A DNA stretch of 64,000 nt from NCBI RefSeq assembly GCF_003431825.1, contig NZ_CP020083.1:186001-250000 (forward strand), read 5' to 3'. Below, piece by piece: positions 1 to 9,443 of this stretch. The stretch is from Blastomonas fulva (GTDB taxonomy: Bacteria > Pseudomonadota > Alphaproteobacteria > Sphingomonadales > Sphingomonadaceae). The notes below the pieces were generated by a model that saw nothing but the letters and a program-made list of their open reading frames with translations, did not search any database and was not told the DNA's origin. A program made the translations under genes and the position numbers. How positions within the stretch are numbered: position 1 is the stretch's first letter; every line of letters begins with the position of its first letter.

Positions 1-918
1 TACGCCAAAAACCGCCCGTCCGTCGGCATCAAGGGCTTCCATCCGGACCTTGTCACCAAACGCCATGAAGTTCGTTTTCGCTTCTCCCAGATCAATGACC
101 TCAATACCCCGCCTTTCAGCGATGCAGGAGGACCCAACCTCGCGAAAGTTTTCATTGGACACCGTTCCCGAGCCGACGACTGTTCCGGCAACCAGATCGC
201 GCGTCCGTGCAGCGTGGGCGACCAGTTCATGGAAGCCATGGCCCATTGGTTCGCCATTGGCTCTTCCAAACGGCGCTCCATTCCATTCTACAGCGAGATC
301 CAGACAGACCCGGCCATTTCGCCAACTCTCGCCGAGCTCGTCCGGCGTAACCGCAAACGGTGCCATGGCACATGGTGGTTTGGCCTGTACCCAACCGAAG
401 CCTGTCTTCATTTCGGGCCCGGCCAGCGCTCTCAGGGACCAATCGTTGATCTGCACGACGAGTTTGATGTGCTGCATGGCATCCTTGGCTGTCGTTCCCA
501 TAGGCACAGCATCCACAATGACGCCAAACTCGCCCTCGAAATCGATGCCCAGCGCCTCGTCCGGAAACTTCACATCATCATGCGGGCCATAAAACTTGTC
601 GGAGACGCCCTGATACATAAGCGGGATCGTCGTCTCGATGGGATCAATGCCCAGCACTTGGCACATCAGATCGCCATGGCTCTGGAACGCTGATCCGTCG
701 AGCCATTGCCATGCGCGCGGCAGCGGAGATGCAAGGCTGTGTAATTCAAGTTGTTCGGGAAAAACCTTCAACGCCAGCAGCACTGGCTCTACCTCTACCC
801 ATTGCTCTAACGCTGCTTGAAGAGTGTTGACGGGCGCCGGAGCAAACCTCAGCCCATCGGGAGAAACCACGATCAGTCGACCATCTTTCGATCCATCACG
901 CACAGTGGCTAAACGCAT
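1..918 (-). CDS. Fumarylacetoacetate hydrolase family protein (partial, C-terminus outside window)
   Basis: The frame is open from an ATG at 918 down to base 1, giving 306 residues with no stop, so the C-terminus lies beyond the window. An AGGAG lies about 8 bases before the ATG. The N-terminus ([19 protein letters not shown]) and the segments [38 protein letters not shown] and [12 protein letters not shown] match fumarylacetoacetate hydrolase fold enzymes; the acidic residues of the DFEGE segment correspond to the family's metal ligands. These enzymes hydrolyse C-C bonds of acylpyruvates or diketo acids, or act as related hydratases or isomerases. The gene is divergent from the HisD-like dehydrogenase and probably shares its control region (919-1082). 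The catabolic neighbourhood suggests cleavage of a ring-opened intermediate; the substrate cannot be read from sequence. Confidence 0.9.
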   Translation of the reverse strand, partial: MRLATVRDGSKDGRLIVVSPDGLRFAPAPVNTLQAALEQWVEVEPVLLALKVFPEQLELHSLASPLPRAWQWLDGSAFQSHGDLMCQVLGIDPIETTIPLMYQGVSDKFYGPHDDVKFPDEALGIDFEGEFGVIVDAVPMGTTAKDAMQHIKLVVQINDWSLRALAGPEMKTGFGWVQAKPPCAMAPFAVTPDELGESWRNGRVCLDLAVEWNGAPFGRANGEPMGHGFHELVAHAARTRDLVAGTVVGSGTVSNENFREVGSSCIAERRGIEVIDLGEAKTNFMAFGDKVRMEALDADGRAVFGV

Positions 919-1082
919 CTTTGAATTCTCCTGATGATGCTCAAGCTTTGCCGATAGGGCGCGCTCCGAGCCGGAACAAAGGCATTTGGTCGATAGGCTT
1001 GCATCGATACTATCTGATGGTCGGCATCCCAGTCCTCATGCAAAGGAACCTTCAACACCAGTCCACATTGCGGGAGAATTCG

Positions 1083-2414
1083 ATGGCCCGATGGCTAAAG
1101 CGCGGCGAAACCGCAGATGTTAAAGCGCAATCGGATCGCAAAGTGCGTGACATTGTGGAAGCAGCATTGCTCGACATCGAACAGCGCGGTGACACGGCGA
1201 TCCGCGATATGAGCATAAAGTTCGATGGCTGGGATCGGGAAGATTACAGGTTGTCGCAGTCCGAGATCGACATGGCGGTAGAAAGCCTTTCGCCCCAAGA
1301 ACGCAAGGACATCGAATTTGCCCAGACGCAGGTTCGCAATTTTGCGCAGATCCAGCGGGGATCGATGCTCGATGTCGAAGTGGAAACGATGCCTGGGGTG
1401 GTTCTGGGGCACAGGCATGTGCCGATCAACGCTGCTGGCTGCTATGTTCCCGGCGGCAAATATCCGCTTCTGGCCAGCGCCCATATGAGTGTCATCACCG
1501 CCAAGGTGGCAGGAGTGCAGCGCGTTGTGACCTGTGCGCCTCCGTTCCAAGGCAAGCCAGCTCGTGCAATCGTTGCTGCACAGGCTATGGCAGGAGCTGA
1601 CGCCATCTATGCTCTCGGCGGCATTCAGGCGATCGGCGCAATGGCTATCGGAACCGAGAGCATCGATCCCGTCGACATTCTCGTTGGCCCCGGCAACGCC
1701 TTTGTGGCCGAGGCCAAGCGCCAGCTGTTTGGCCGGGTCGGGATTGATTTGTTTGCCGGACCAACTGAAACTCTCATCATTGCTGACGAGATCGGATGTG
1801 ATCCCGAGATGGCCGCGACAGATATTCTCGGTCAGGTTGAACACGGCCCGGACAGTCCGGGAGTCTTGCTCACCAACAGCGAGAAGTTCGCACTTGCTAC
1901 CATTGCGGAGATTGAGCGCCTGCTCCAGATTCTTCCTACCGCCGATTATGCCCGCAAGGCATGGGAAGCATTTGGCGAGGTCATCGTAGCTGATGATTAT
2001 GCCGAAATGGTCAGCATCGCTGATGATATCGCCAGCGAGCATGTACAGGTGATGACAGCAGATCCTGATTTCTTCTTGAACAACATGACCAACTACGGCG
2101 CTCTGTTCCTCGGTGCTCGTACCAATGTTTCTTTCGGCGACAAGGTTATCGGCACCAACCACACTTTGCCTACGAAAAAGGCTGCGCGCTATACCGGAGG
2201 GCTATGGGTCGGCAAGTTTCTCAAGACCTGCACTTATCAGCGGGTTCTGACTGATGAGGCATCGACGCTCGTCGGCGAATACTGCAGCCGGCTTTGTGCT
2301 CTGGAAGGCTTTGCCGGTCATGGCGAGCAAGCCAACATTCGCGTTCGCCGTTTTGGCGGGCGGAATGTTCCTTACGCCGGTCAAGCGGAGCCCAGTGAGT
2401 TGACAAGGGCATGA
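1083..2414 (+). CDS. Histidinol-dehydrogenase-family NAD-dependent alcohol dehydrogenase
   Basis: This 443-residue protein belongs to the HisD family. It has the motif [15 protein letters not shown], the segment [16 protein letters not shown] followed by [10 protein letters not shown], the metal-site segment [10 protein letters not shown], and TNHTLPT near the C-terminus. The frame extends upstream to about 921, but the start at 1083 is preferred because GGGAGAA precedes it and family members begin at MARWLKRG. It is outside any histidine operon and lies among catabolic genes. That fits catabolic HisD relatives such as the sulfopropanediol dehydrogenase HpsN, which oxidise an alcohol to an acid in two NAD-dependent steps. 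The stop overlaps the next start (ATGA), so it is probably the first gene of a co-transcribed block reaching 5975. The substrate is unknown. Confidence 0.88.
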   Translation: MARWLKRGETADVKAQSDRKVRDIVEAALLDIEQRGDTAIRDMSIKFDGWDREDYRLSQSEIDMAVESLSPQERKDIEFAQTQVRNFAQIQRGSMLDVEVETMPGVVLGHRHVPINAAGCYVPGGKYPLLASAHMSVITAKVAGVQRVVTCAPPFQGKPARAIVAAQAMAGADAIYALGGIQAIGAMAIGTESIDPVDILVGPGNAFVAEAKRQLFGRVGIDLFAGPTETLIIADEIGCDPEMAATDILGQVEHGPDSPGVLLTNSEKFALATIAEIERLLQILPTADYARKAWEAFGEVIVADDYAEMVSIADDIASEHVQVMTADPDFFLNNMTNYGALFLGARTNVSFGDKVIGTNHTLPTKKAARYTGGLWVGKFLKTCTYQRVLTDEASTLVGEYCSRLCALEGFAGHGEQANIRVRRFGGRNVPYAGQAEPSELTRA

Positions 2415-3343
2415 GAACGAACTCGCTGCTTGATCCTCAACTATCCTCGCTGTTCGAAGGTGCGCCCAACCCTGCCTTCACACTTGCAGCCCTGCCGATG
2501 TTGCGCAAGGCAATGGCAGGCACGCCAATTGCGCGCGAAGATTTGCATGTCGCCGCGCATTATCTCGATCGTGAAGACGGAACAGCATTGCGTATTGTCG
2601 TCATCCGGCAGCGATCCATCACTGGACCCGCGCCAGTAGTTTTGCATTGCCACCCCGGTGGCTGGATTCTCGGCACACCAGAAACCAGCACCTCAACGCT
2701 GGTCGATATTGCCCATAATCTGCCCTGCGTCTTGATATCCGTCGATTATCGGCTCGCTCCGGAGCATCCCTATCCGGCGGCCCATGACGATGTAATGGCA
2801 GCGCTCCAATGGATCCGTCTACATGCAAAGGCGCACGATTTTGATGACAGACGCATCATGCTGGTTGGGGAAAGTGCAGGAGCAAACATTGTCGCCGGCA
2901 TAGCCCTTAGGTGCAGGGACGAAGAAATTGACGACGGCATTGTTGGACTGTCAATGGTCTATTCGCCGCTGGACGATCGAACCACCTCCCGGCCAGTCCA
3001 TCCCTTTGCAGGGTCTATCGGACTGGGTGCCGAGCACATAAGATTCGCCTGGGCAAGCTATCTCGGCAACTTGCCGTCTGACAACGTATCGTCCTATGCA
3101 TCGCCAGGAAGGGCCGTCGGCTTGCGGGGCCTGCCCCCGGTTTTCCTTGCAACAGGTGCTATTGACCCGGTCATTGACGAAAACCTTGAATTTGCTCAAC
3201 GCCTGATCAGAGACGGTGTTTCCACCAATCTTCACGTCTTTGCAGGCGCGCCTCACGGGTTTGACCGGGCTGAAGATGCACAGGTGACAGTCCAACTCCG
3301 CAAGCTGCGCAGAGAGCATCTTGGTCGGTGCCTAGCACTATGA
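2411..3343 (+). CDS. Alpha/beta hydrolase, hormone-sensitive-lipase (HSL) type
   Basis: The 310-residue protein has the HSL esterase pattern. The oxyanion-hole motif is HPGGW near residue 81, a variant of the usual HGGG. The nucleophile is Ser155 in GESAG, Asp252 lies in AIDPVID and His282 in APHGFD. No signal peptide is seen, so it is probably a cytoplasmic esterase or lactonase. The ATG overlaps the stop of the HisD-like gene (ATGA), and its own stop overlaps the ATG of the following SDR, which indicates translational coupling. In this cluster it probably hydrolyses an ester or lactone intermediate; the natural substrate is inference. Confidence 0.9.
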   Translation: MRTNSLLDPQLSSLFEGAPNPAFTLAALPMLRKAMAGTPIAREDLHVAAHYLDREDGTALRIVVIRQRSITGPAPVVLHCHPGGWILGTPETSTSTLVDIAHNLPCVLISVDYRLAPEHPYPAAHDDVMAALQWIRLHAKAHDFDDRRIMLVGESAGANIVAGIALRCRDEEIDDGIVGLSMVYSPLDDRTTSRPVHPFAGSIGLGAEHIRFAWASYLGNLPSDNVSSYASPGRAVGLRGLPPVFLATGAIDPVIDENLEFAQRLIRDGVSTNLHVFAGAPHGFDRAEDAQVTVQLRKLRREHLGRCLAL

Positions 3344-4107
3344 CTTCCAGCATCCCTGTTCCTCAGACACCATCTTTTCGCCTGGATGGAAAGCGCGCAG
3401 TTGTGACGGGTGCGGGTCGCGGCATAGGCGCAGCTGCGGCTGCTGCACTGGCTCAGGCAGGCGCAATCGTGACCATTGTTGCCCGATCCGCAGAAGAGGT
3501 TCGAAACGTGGCAACGAGCATCGGCGGGGGAGCGATGGCATCCACGCTGGACGTGTCGGACCTTGAAGCCGTCGAGTCCTTTTTCGCAGCCCAAGATCCA
3601 TTCCACATTCTCGTAAACAATGCTGGGACGAATCGTCCAAAACCCATGTGGGATGTCACGCCAGCCGATTACGAGGCTGTGCTGGGCCTGAACCTGAAAG
3701 CGGCATTCTTCGTGGCACAGGCTTGTGCCAAACGAATGATCGCAACTAATACGCAGGGGGCGCTAATCCATATGAGCAGCCAGATGGGCCATGTTGGTGG
3801 GCCAAACCGTAGCCTGTATTGTGCCAGCAAATGGGCAATGGAAGGCATGAGCAAGAGCTTCGCGCTTGATCTTGCTCCGCATGGTATCCGATCAAACACG
3901 ATCGCTCCTACCTTTATCGAAACACCGATGACAAAGCCAATGTTCGAAGATCACGAGTTCCGGGCAAGTGTGCTCTCAAAGATCAAGCTTGGTCGCATAG
4001 GCACGCCCGAAGACCTGATGGGTGCAGTATTGTTTCTTGCATCCGATGCGGCTGCCTTGATGACCGGAACCAGTCTCGTTGTCGACGGCGGCTGGACTGC
4101 TGAATAG
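3340..4107 (+). CDS. SDR-family NAD(P)-dependent oxidoreductase
   Basis: This 255-residue classical short-chain dehydrogenase has the cofactor motif TGAGRGIG at residues 23-30, NNAGT near 94, a catalytic Ser at about 147 and Tyr160/Lys164 in YCASK. The C-terminus (FLASDAAALMTGTSLVVDGGW) is typical of the FabG-like group. The ATG at 3340 is preferred over a GTG at 3328 because it forms an ATGA overlap with the preceding stop. It sits in the same block as the HisD-like and hydrolase genes. The likely role is oxidation or reduction of a hydroxyl/keto intermediate; specificity cannot be assigned. Confidence 0.92.
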   Translation: MTSSIPVPQTPSFRLDGKRAVVTGAGRGIGAAAAAALAQAGAIVTIVARSAEEVRNVATSIGGGAMASTLDVSDLEAVESFFAAQDPFHILVNNAGTNRPKPMWDVTPADYEAVLGLNLKAAFFVAQACAKRMIATNTQGALIHMSSQMGHVGGPNRSLYCASKWAMEGMSKSFALDLAPHGIRSNTIAPTFIETPMTKPMFEDHEFRASVLSKIKLGRIGTPEDLMGAVLFLASDAAALMTGTSLVVDGGWTAE

Positions 4108-4117
4108 GACCAAAAAA

Positions 4118-5269
4118 ATGTTTGAACCGTTTCATGGAAATTACGTCTGGAACCTTGGTATTAATCTCGCGCTGATTTGTGGCGGAAACCACGGTGAATT
4201 GGATGAAGTTTGCCGTCCCGTGCGCGAGGCCGCCAAGGCCGGTGCAGATGCCGGTTCTGCGCAGTTGTTCGACAGCTGGATCGCCGTTGCCCACCAGGTT
4301 GCGCGCAATGCGGCCCGGGATGAAGAGGACGGCTTTCTCCTGTCCGCCGGGGCTAAATACTTGCGCGCTTCGGGATATTACCTCGGTGCCGAACGTTTGC
4401 AAAGCCGGGACTATGCGCCCCGCTGGGAAGCCTACGACCGGGGCCTTGAGCTCTATTACAAAGGTGCCAAGCTACGCGGCCTGCATGTCGACAAGGTCGA
4501 GATCCCTTATGGAGACAGCGCCTACAACGCAATTTTTGTCCATGATGGCTCAGGGGTTGCCCGCCCCACACTCGTTGCAGTCAACGGCCTGGATTCCATG
4601 AAGGAACAAGTAGACATGGCCGGCCATGGCGCAGTCAATCTTGAACGCGGCATCAACACGTTGTTCCTTGACCAGCCAGGCACTGGCGAGGCGATTCGAA
4701 AGCGTAACCTTCCGGCCGTTTTCGATTCCGAACGCTGGGGTAGCCCGGCCTTCGATTATCTTTTGACACGCAACGACGTGATCCACGGCCAGGTTGGAAT
4801 CTTCGGCCTATCTTTTGGAGGTTATCACGCCCCTCGCATTGCCGCGAATGATCCACGCTATGCCTTGTGCGCCGTCATGGGAGCGAACCACGTGTGGGGC
4901 AAGCGACAGCGCGAGCGCCTTTCGAATGAGGGGGAAAATCCCGTACCGCATTACTGGGACCATGTCATGTGGGTGTTCGGATTTGCAGACCGAGATGAAT
5001 TTCTCGCTTATGCAGATCAGATCACACTCGATGGACAGGTGGAAAAGATCCGGGTGCCGTTCCTGATTACGCATGGTGAGAATGACCGGCAAATTCCCGC
5101 ATTCAACGCCCAGATGTCGTATGATCAGGCCATCAACAGCCCCAAAAGAACCTTACGCATGTTCACCAAGGCCGATTTCGAGGTGGAGCACTGTGGCGCG
5201 GACAACGGGACTGGAATGCGAGATTATATCGCAGACTGGTGCGCCCAGACGTTCGCCGAAATGCAATAG
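4118..5269 (+). CDS. Alpha/beta hydrolase resembling 2,6-dihydroxypseudooxynicotine-type C-C hydrolases
   Basis: This 383-residue protein has a helical N-terminal domain (about 1-125) and then an alpha/beta-hydrolase core. The core carries Ser232 in GLSFGGYH, Asp323 in THGENDRQIP and His358 in EVEHCG. This layout, a long N-terminal cap and a GxSxGG nucleophile, is that of the acylaminoacyl-peptidase-like/DUF1100 group, which includes the nicotine-pathway C-C hydrolase. The start at 4118 (MFEPFHGNYVW) is chosen over an upstream in-frame codon at 4079, which lies inside the SDR gene. It follows the SDR by 10 bases. A carbon-carbon hydrolase for a diketone-like intermediate is plausible but inferred from family resemblance. 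Confidence 0.85.
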   Translation: MFEPFHGNYVWNLGINLALICGGNHGELDEVCRPVREAAKAGADAGSAQLFDSWIAVAHQVARNAARDEEDGFLLSAGAKYLRASGYYLGAERLQSRDYAPRWEAYDRGLELYYKGAKLRGLHVDKVEIPYGDSAYNAIFVHDGSGVARPTLVAVNGLDSMKEQVDMAGHGAVNLERGINTLFLDQPGTGEAIRKRNLPAVFDSERWGSPAFDYLLTRNDVIHGQVGIFGLSFGGYHAPRIAANDPRYALCAVMGANHVWGKRQRERLSNEGENPVPHYWDHVMWVFGFADRDEFLAYADQITLDGQVEKIRVPFLITHGENDRQIPAFNAQMSYDQAINSPKRTLRMFTKADFEVEHCGADNGTGMRDYIADWCAQTFAEMQ

Positions 5270-5280
5270 TCGCGACAGAC

Positions 5281-5688
5281 ATGACCGATTTCAGATTTCA
5301 TCATGGTGGCGTCTCCGTGCCCTCGCTTGCTGAGGCGATCGAGTGGTACGACCGTGTGCTTGGTTTCAAAGTGGAGCGAGAGTTTCGGATTGCTGCTGCA
5401 AAATCACGCACAGCGATGCTTCGTAAGGGGCCACTGAGATTCGAAATCTTCGAAGTTGAAAATGCTGATCCGTTGCCAGCTGACCGCAGCCATCCGGCTC
5501 GCGATCTTGCGACGCATGGCAACAAGCATATCGCATTCTGCGTAGAAGACCTCGACGCCTTCCTGTTGGAAATGACCGAAAGGCGGGCCGATGTTGCCAT
5601 GGTCGTTCGCGAACCGTTCGGCACAGGTTGCTTTATTCGCGACTGTGCAGGCAATCTGATTGAATTTGTCGAAGAGGATGCAACATGA
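5281..5688 (+). CDS. VOC (glyoxalase/bleomycin-resistance) family protein
   Basis: The 135-residue single-domain VOC protein has the paired beta-alpha-beta3 signatures FHHGGVSVPSLAEAIEWYDRVLGF at the start and HIAFCVEDLDAF near residue 80, ending with GNLIEFVEE. The conserved His (HHGG), His (HIAF) and the late Glu (IEFVE) are the usual metal ligands. The ATG at 5281 lies 11 bases after the preceding stop, and the gene overlaps the next by ATGA. VOC members include lyases, isomerases, epimerases and dioxygenases, so only the fold and probable metal dependence are supported here. Confidence 0.85.
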   Translation: MTDFRFHHGGVSVPSLAEAIEWYDRVLGFKVEREFRIAAAKSRTAMLRKGPLRFEIFEVENADPLPADRSHPARDLATHGNKHIAFCVEDLDAFLLEMTERRADVAMVVREPFGTGCFIRDCAGNLIEFVEEDAT

Positions 5689-5975
5689 TCCACGAAATTG
5701 CGACGATCACTATCGATCCTGCACAGGCAGCAGAGTTTGAATCTGCAGTTGGAAAAGCCCAGCCTCATTTCGAAGCGGCGAGAGGTTTCATTTCGTTCAC
5801 ATTACAGAAATCAATCGAGAACCCCGGACGCTATCTGCTGATTGTCGGTTGGGAAAGCGTTGACGCCCACATGATCGACTTCAGAAATTCGGAAGGGTTT
5901 CAGACCTGGAGGACTCTCGTCGGAAAGTACTTTGGCTCGCCGCCTTCGGTGGAACACACGCAAATCGTAATCTGA
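5685..5975 (+). CDS. Antibiotic-biosynthesis-monooxygenase (ABM) domain protein
   Basis: The 96-residue protein begins with the ABM pattern MIHEIATITIDPAQAAEFE. It continues with ARGFISFTLQKSIENPGRYLLIVGWESVDAHMIDFRNSEGFQTW, typical of dimeric alpha+beta barrel proteins. Such proteins act as cofactor-free monooxygenases, quinol oxidases or isomerases. The ATG overlaps the VOC gene's stop (ATGA), and it is the last gene of the plus-strand block that starts at 1083. The block ends tail-to-tail with the minus-strand flavin monooxygenase. Confidence 0.85.
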   Translation: MIHEIATITIDPAQAAEFESAVGKAQPHFEAARGFISFTLQKSIENPGRYLLIVGWESVDAHMIDFRNSEGFQTWRTLVGKYFGSPPSVEHTQIVI

Positions 5976-6116
5976 AATGCGGCATTGATTGTTCGCTTCA
6001 CATCTTGGCGATCCTTGCCTTTTGGGGTTGCTCACCGGCTTGCCGAGCACTGGAACACCGGTGACAGAGTGGCAAAGGCGATCCGATATGCGATGATCCA
6101 TTATGCGCCCATTGCA

Positions 6117-7256
6117 TCAGAACGGAGCATTCAGACGGTGCAGCGCGGCTCCCAGAAGCTCAGCATGGACCTTAGGATCACCATGCTGCAATTGCAGCTT
6201 GCCGACCGCAACGCTGGTTTCGATAACGTCCCTGCACCGTTCATATCGGCGTTCCTGATATGCGCGCAGCGCTGAAGTTACATTGTTTGTCCGAGCAAGC
6301 TCCTCGGCCAAAACAATTCCACTCTCGACAGCCATTCCAGCACCTGATGCAAGGTGAGGCGTTGTGGCGTGCGCCGCATCGCCCAGCAAGACGACACGCC
6401 CGTGGTACCAATCTTTCGGTTGCAGAGCAGCAGAAAGCGGACGGTAATTGATCCAGTCGCCAGGTGTCATATTGTCCCTGATCCAGCCGGCATTGCCTCC
6501 AAAGTCGGCTAGCAGGCTCTTCAGGGTGACGAAGAGCTCCTCGTCGCTCATATGTTCATCCCGATCGATATGTGGCGTCAGCATCCACATGTAGACCTTC
6601 TCTGGCGCGCAGACCGTTATGCCGCACGGGCTTGCGTGACCGAGGAAAAACTCGCCCGTTTCGAGTTCAGGAGGCTTGCGGATCGAAATACGCCAACAAC
6701 CCTGTCCAGTCGGAAGTGCCGGCCCCATATGCGGAAACACAAGGTCCCGGACACTGGAAAATACGCTATCTGCACCAATCACAAGATCGTATGTTCTGCT
6801 TTGTCCATCGGTGAAGGTGACGTCTGAAAAATCTTCTGAAGTCTTGATAGCCGTAACGCTCAAACCGAGACGCACTTCAATATCAAGTTCGCGAACTCGC
6901 ATCTGCATGATGCGGTGCAAGACTGGCCGCATGATGCCGCCGGTAGCCGGGAGGCCTTCTTCGATAGCTGGCTCGTCAAGATCAAGCAGGTGAGTACCAT
7001 CATACTCGAACAAACGTATCTTGCTTGTGATAGCACCCTCAGCCTTGATAGCCTCAAGCAGACCAAGCTGCTTGTAGGCCCTTAGGGTTGGTCCGGTGAT
7101 AGTGATGCCAGCACCATACACCCGCCATTCAGGGTCAATGTCGATCAGCTCTACCGCCACTCCCCTTTCTGCAAGGCTGATGGCTGCGGCCATGCCGCCA
7201 ATTCCTCCACCGACGACAAGCGCCTTGGTGATGCTCCCGATCCGATCCACTGTCAT
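6117..7256 (-). CDS. FAD-dependent aromatic-ring monooxygenase (salicylate-hydroxylase-like group)
   Basis: This 379-residue class A flavoprotein hydroxylase has the Rossmann motif GGGIGG at residues 16-21, the acidic residue ending beta2 (VELID), the DG-type motif YDLVIGADSVFSSVR near 157-170, and the second FAD motif GDAAHATTP from 292. These enzymes use NAD(P)H and O2 to hydroxylate or oxidatively decarboxylate phenolic acids. It is on the minus strand, divergent from the DenD-like gene (124-base spacer 7257-7380) and convergent with the ABM gene. The substrate is not determinable. Its place between two catabolic blocks suggests it supplies a hydroxylated ring for cleavage. Confidence 0.9.
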   Translation of the reverse strand: MTVDRIGSITKALVVGGGIGGMAAAISLAERGVAVELIDIDPEWRVYGAGITITGPTLRAYKQLGLLEAIKAEGAITSKIRLFEYDGTHLLDLDEPAIEEGLPATGGIMRPVLHRIMQMRVRELDIEVRLGLSVTAIKTSEDFSDVTFTDGQSRTYDLVIGADSVFSSVRDLVFPHMGPALPTGQGCWRISIRKPPELETGEFFLGHASPCGITVCAPEKVYMWMLTPHIDRDEHMSDEELFVTLKSLLADFGGNAGWIRDNMTPGDWINYRPLSAALQPKDWYHGRVVLLGDAAHATTPHLASGAGMAVESGIVLAEELARTNNVTSALRAYQERRYERCRDVIETSVAVGKLQLQHGDPKVHAELLGAALHRLNAPF

Positions 7257-7380
7257 AGCGTCTCATCTACAGAATGGCGGCCGACAGACAAATTGGTCCT
7301 GTCAATAGGCTTCAATCGACACAATCGTTGCGACTGCGCTTCCGTCCCCTGATATTTCCCGGCCCAAGATTGGAGATAGC

Positions 7381-8298
7381 ATGAGGATAATTATAACAGG
7401 CGCCGGAGGGTTCGTCGGCCGGGAGATCTGCTCGCAGTTGTTGCGGCGAGGAGACCAGGTGACGGGCCTCGATATCAACACAGACGGTATGCTCCCAGGC
7501 GTCATAAAGGTGGAGGGGGCTCTTTCAGACGCGGCGGCAAGGGCAGATTTCCTGGATGCCGATTTCGATGCGCTGATACATCTTGCTACTGTTCCAGGGG
7601 GGGCAGCAGAAGCAGACCCGTCAGCATCTAGGCGCGTAAATGTCGATGCCATGTACGACCTCCTGCTAGAAGCCGAAGGGAGAAAGCCTGGAGTGCGCGT
7701 CGTTTATGCTAGCTCGATCGCAGTGCTGGGTGACACGCTGCCTGCCAAAGTGGACGACCAAACTCCGCTTTCACCCAAAATGATCTACGCCGGTCACAAG
7801 GCAATGATGGAAGATGTCGTTGCAATGATGTCCAACCGCAGCGCGATCGATGGCGTAACAGTGCGGCTGCCAGGAATTCTGGCAAGACCCAAGGGCCCTT
7901 CAGGAATGAAGTCGGCGTTCATGTCTGACCTCTTTCACGCACTAAAAAAGGGCGAGGCCTTTGAGTGTCCGGTTTCGCCTGATGGCACCATATGGGCGCA
8001 ATCAGTGAAAAAGTGTGCTGAGAATTTCATACATGCCATCGCCTTGGATAGCGTGCTTCTACCACCGACGCGCGCTGTAACGCTACCCGCAATCAGAATT
8101 TCAATGGAGCACCTCGCAGCCGAAATTGGCGAACAATGCTCATTCCCGCCCAGTCTTGTAAGCTACAACCCAGATTTGGCGCTGGAAGCTGCATTTGCTC
8201 GCCAGCCATTACTAGAGACCCCTGCTGCCGAGCGTGCAGGTTTTGCGCACGACGGAAATCCTGCTACGCTCGTCGGCAACGCCCTATCTGCAATATAA
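7381..8298 (+). CDS. NAD-dependent epimerase/dehydratase family protein, DenD-like
   Basis: The 305-residue extended SDR has GAGGFVG at residues 7-13, an acidic residue after beta2 (LDIN), VYASSIAVLGD, and the catalytic pair in YAGHK. The segment IWAQSVKKCAENFIHA and the overall length resemble the D-erythronate dehydrogenase (DenD) subgroup. The family oxidises sugar acids or epimerises nucleotide sugars. In this neighbourhood it may instead oxidise a cyclic diol or hydroxy acid, which is inference. It lies 12 bases upstream of the LysR gene, so the two are probably co-transcribed. Confidence 0.82.
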   Translation: MRIIITGAGGFVGREICSQLLRRGDQVTGLDINTDGMLPGVIKVEGALSDAAARADFLDADFDALIHLATVPGGAAEADPSASRRVNVDAMYDLLLEAEGRKPGVRVVYASSIAVLGDTLPAKVDDQTPLSPKMIYAGHKAMMEDVVAMMSNRSAIDGVTVRLPGILARPKGPSGMKSAFMSDLFHALKKGEAFECPVSPDGTIWAQSVKKCAENFIHAIALDSVLLPPTRAVTLPAIRISMEHLAAEIGEQCSFPPSLVSYNPDLALEAAFARQPLLETPAAERAGFAHDGNPATLVGNALSAI

Positions 8299-8316
8299 GG
8301 GGCGAAGGAGATGGCG

Positions 8317-9318
8317 ATGCGGTTCGGAAGGCTCGATCTAAATCTGCTTGTCGCACTGGATGCCCTGCTGACCGAACGGAGTGTAAGCCTTGCAGCAGAC
8401 CGGCTCTGCCTTTCGCAGTCGGCAACTTCCAGTGCTCTTGGAAGGCTCCGCGAGTATTTCGAAGATGACTTGCTGGTTCTGAAGGGACGCAGCATGATAC
8501 TGACGGCGCGTGCTGAAGAGTTGATTGACCCGGTTCGGGCCGTTCTTGAACAGATTCGGACGACGGTTGCTGTCGCACCACCATTTGACCCTGCGACGGC
8601 TGACCGGGTCATCCGCATCATGGCATCGGATTATTCCACTGAGGTATTGCTGGCAACCGTGATCGCCGACCTTGAGACGGAGGCTCCGAATATACGGATC
8701 GAAATTCACCCCATGCACGACTCCCCAATAGAGGCAATCGAGAGGGGATATATCGACCTGTTGCTGACGATAGACTACGCCATATCGGCCGATCACCCCA
8801 GCTTGCTCATTTTTGAAGATGATTATGTGGTGGTAGGCGACCAGAACAATCCTGCCATGGCTTTGCCAATGTCCAAGGACCTGTATTTTGAACTGGGTCA
8901 TGTGACAGCACGTTTCGGAAAAACCAGAGTTCCTGCATTTGATGACTGGTTCGTACGTCGTCAGAAACAGCAGCGGCGCATCGAAGTCGTAGCTCCGACA
9001 TTCCTGTCAATTCCCCGCCTCATCGTGGGTACCAAGCGCATCGCTACCATGCATCGCCGAATGGCCCGCATTTTCAGCCAGTCGATGCCTTTGGTCATGC
9101 GCGAAATTCCTTTTGCGATTCCGCCGATCCGCGAGACCGTTCAATGGAACATCGCGCATAATAACGACCGGGCATTGAGGTGGATGGTCGAGCGGCTCCA
9201 GGCTGCCGCAGGCGCGCAGGTCCCAATTGTTCCCAATGTTGTGGCCTTGCACGCAGACGGCGGCATAGACCGCTCCGAAATCGAGGTAGAGTACCGAATG
9301 AACCATCCGCAACGCTGA
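8317..9318 (+). CDS. LysR-family transcriptional regulator, NodD/NahR-like branch
   Basis: The N-terminus (MRFGRLDLNLLVALDALL, ERSVSLAADRLCLSQSATS, ALGRLREYF) is a LysR winged HTH of the NodD/NahR type, followed by an effector-binding domain (about 90-300). A second ATG lies at 8311, but AAGGAG directly abuts it. The ATG at 8317 has correct spacing, giving 333 residues. The gene follows the DenD-like gene and precedes the two-domain VOC gene, so it may control the 1-11.6 kb catabolic island. The effector is probably an aromatic acid by family habit. Confidence 0.88.
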   Translation: MRFGRLDLNLLVALDALLTERSVSLAADRLCLSQSATSSALGRLREYFEDDLLVLKGRSMILTARAEELIDPVRAVLEQIRTTVAVAPPFDPATADRVIRIMASDYSTEVLLATVIADLETEAPNIRIEIHPMHDSPIEAIERGYIDLLLTIDYAISADHPSLLIFEDDYVVVGDQNNPAMALPMSKDLYFELGHVTARFGKTRVPAFDDWFVRRQKQQRRIEVVAPTFLSIPRLIVGTKRIATMHRRMARIFSQSMPLVMREIPFAIPPIRETVQWNIAHNNDRALRWMVERLQAAAGAQVPIVPNVVALHADGGIDRSEIEVEYRMNHPQR

Positions 9319-9443
9319 GCCGCTTTTCGGCGCTGCAGCATGGTCGGCATCCAGCGCGTCGATAGAAAGCGTCCGAAAACATCCGCTTCTGGACTTCGAT
9401 CGGTTGGGCCACAACGATGGCTTGACACAGTCCCGGAGTTTGT

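Noticed and set aside
1095..2162. Long open frame antisense to the HisD-like gene
   Set aside because: The plus-strand protein has clear family motifs over its whole length; the antisense product shows no family pattern and is explained by codon bias.
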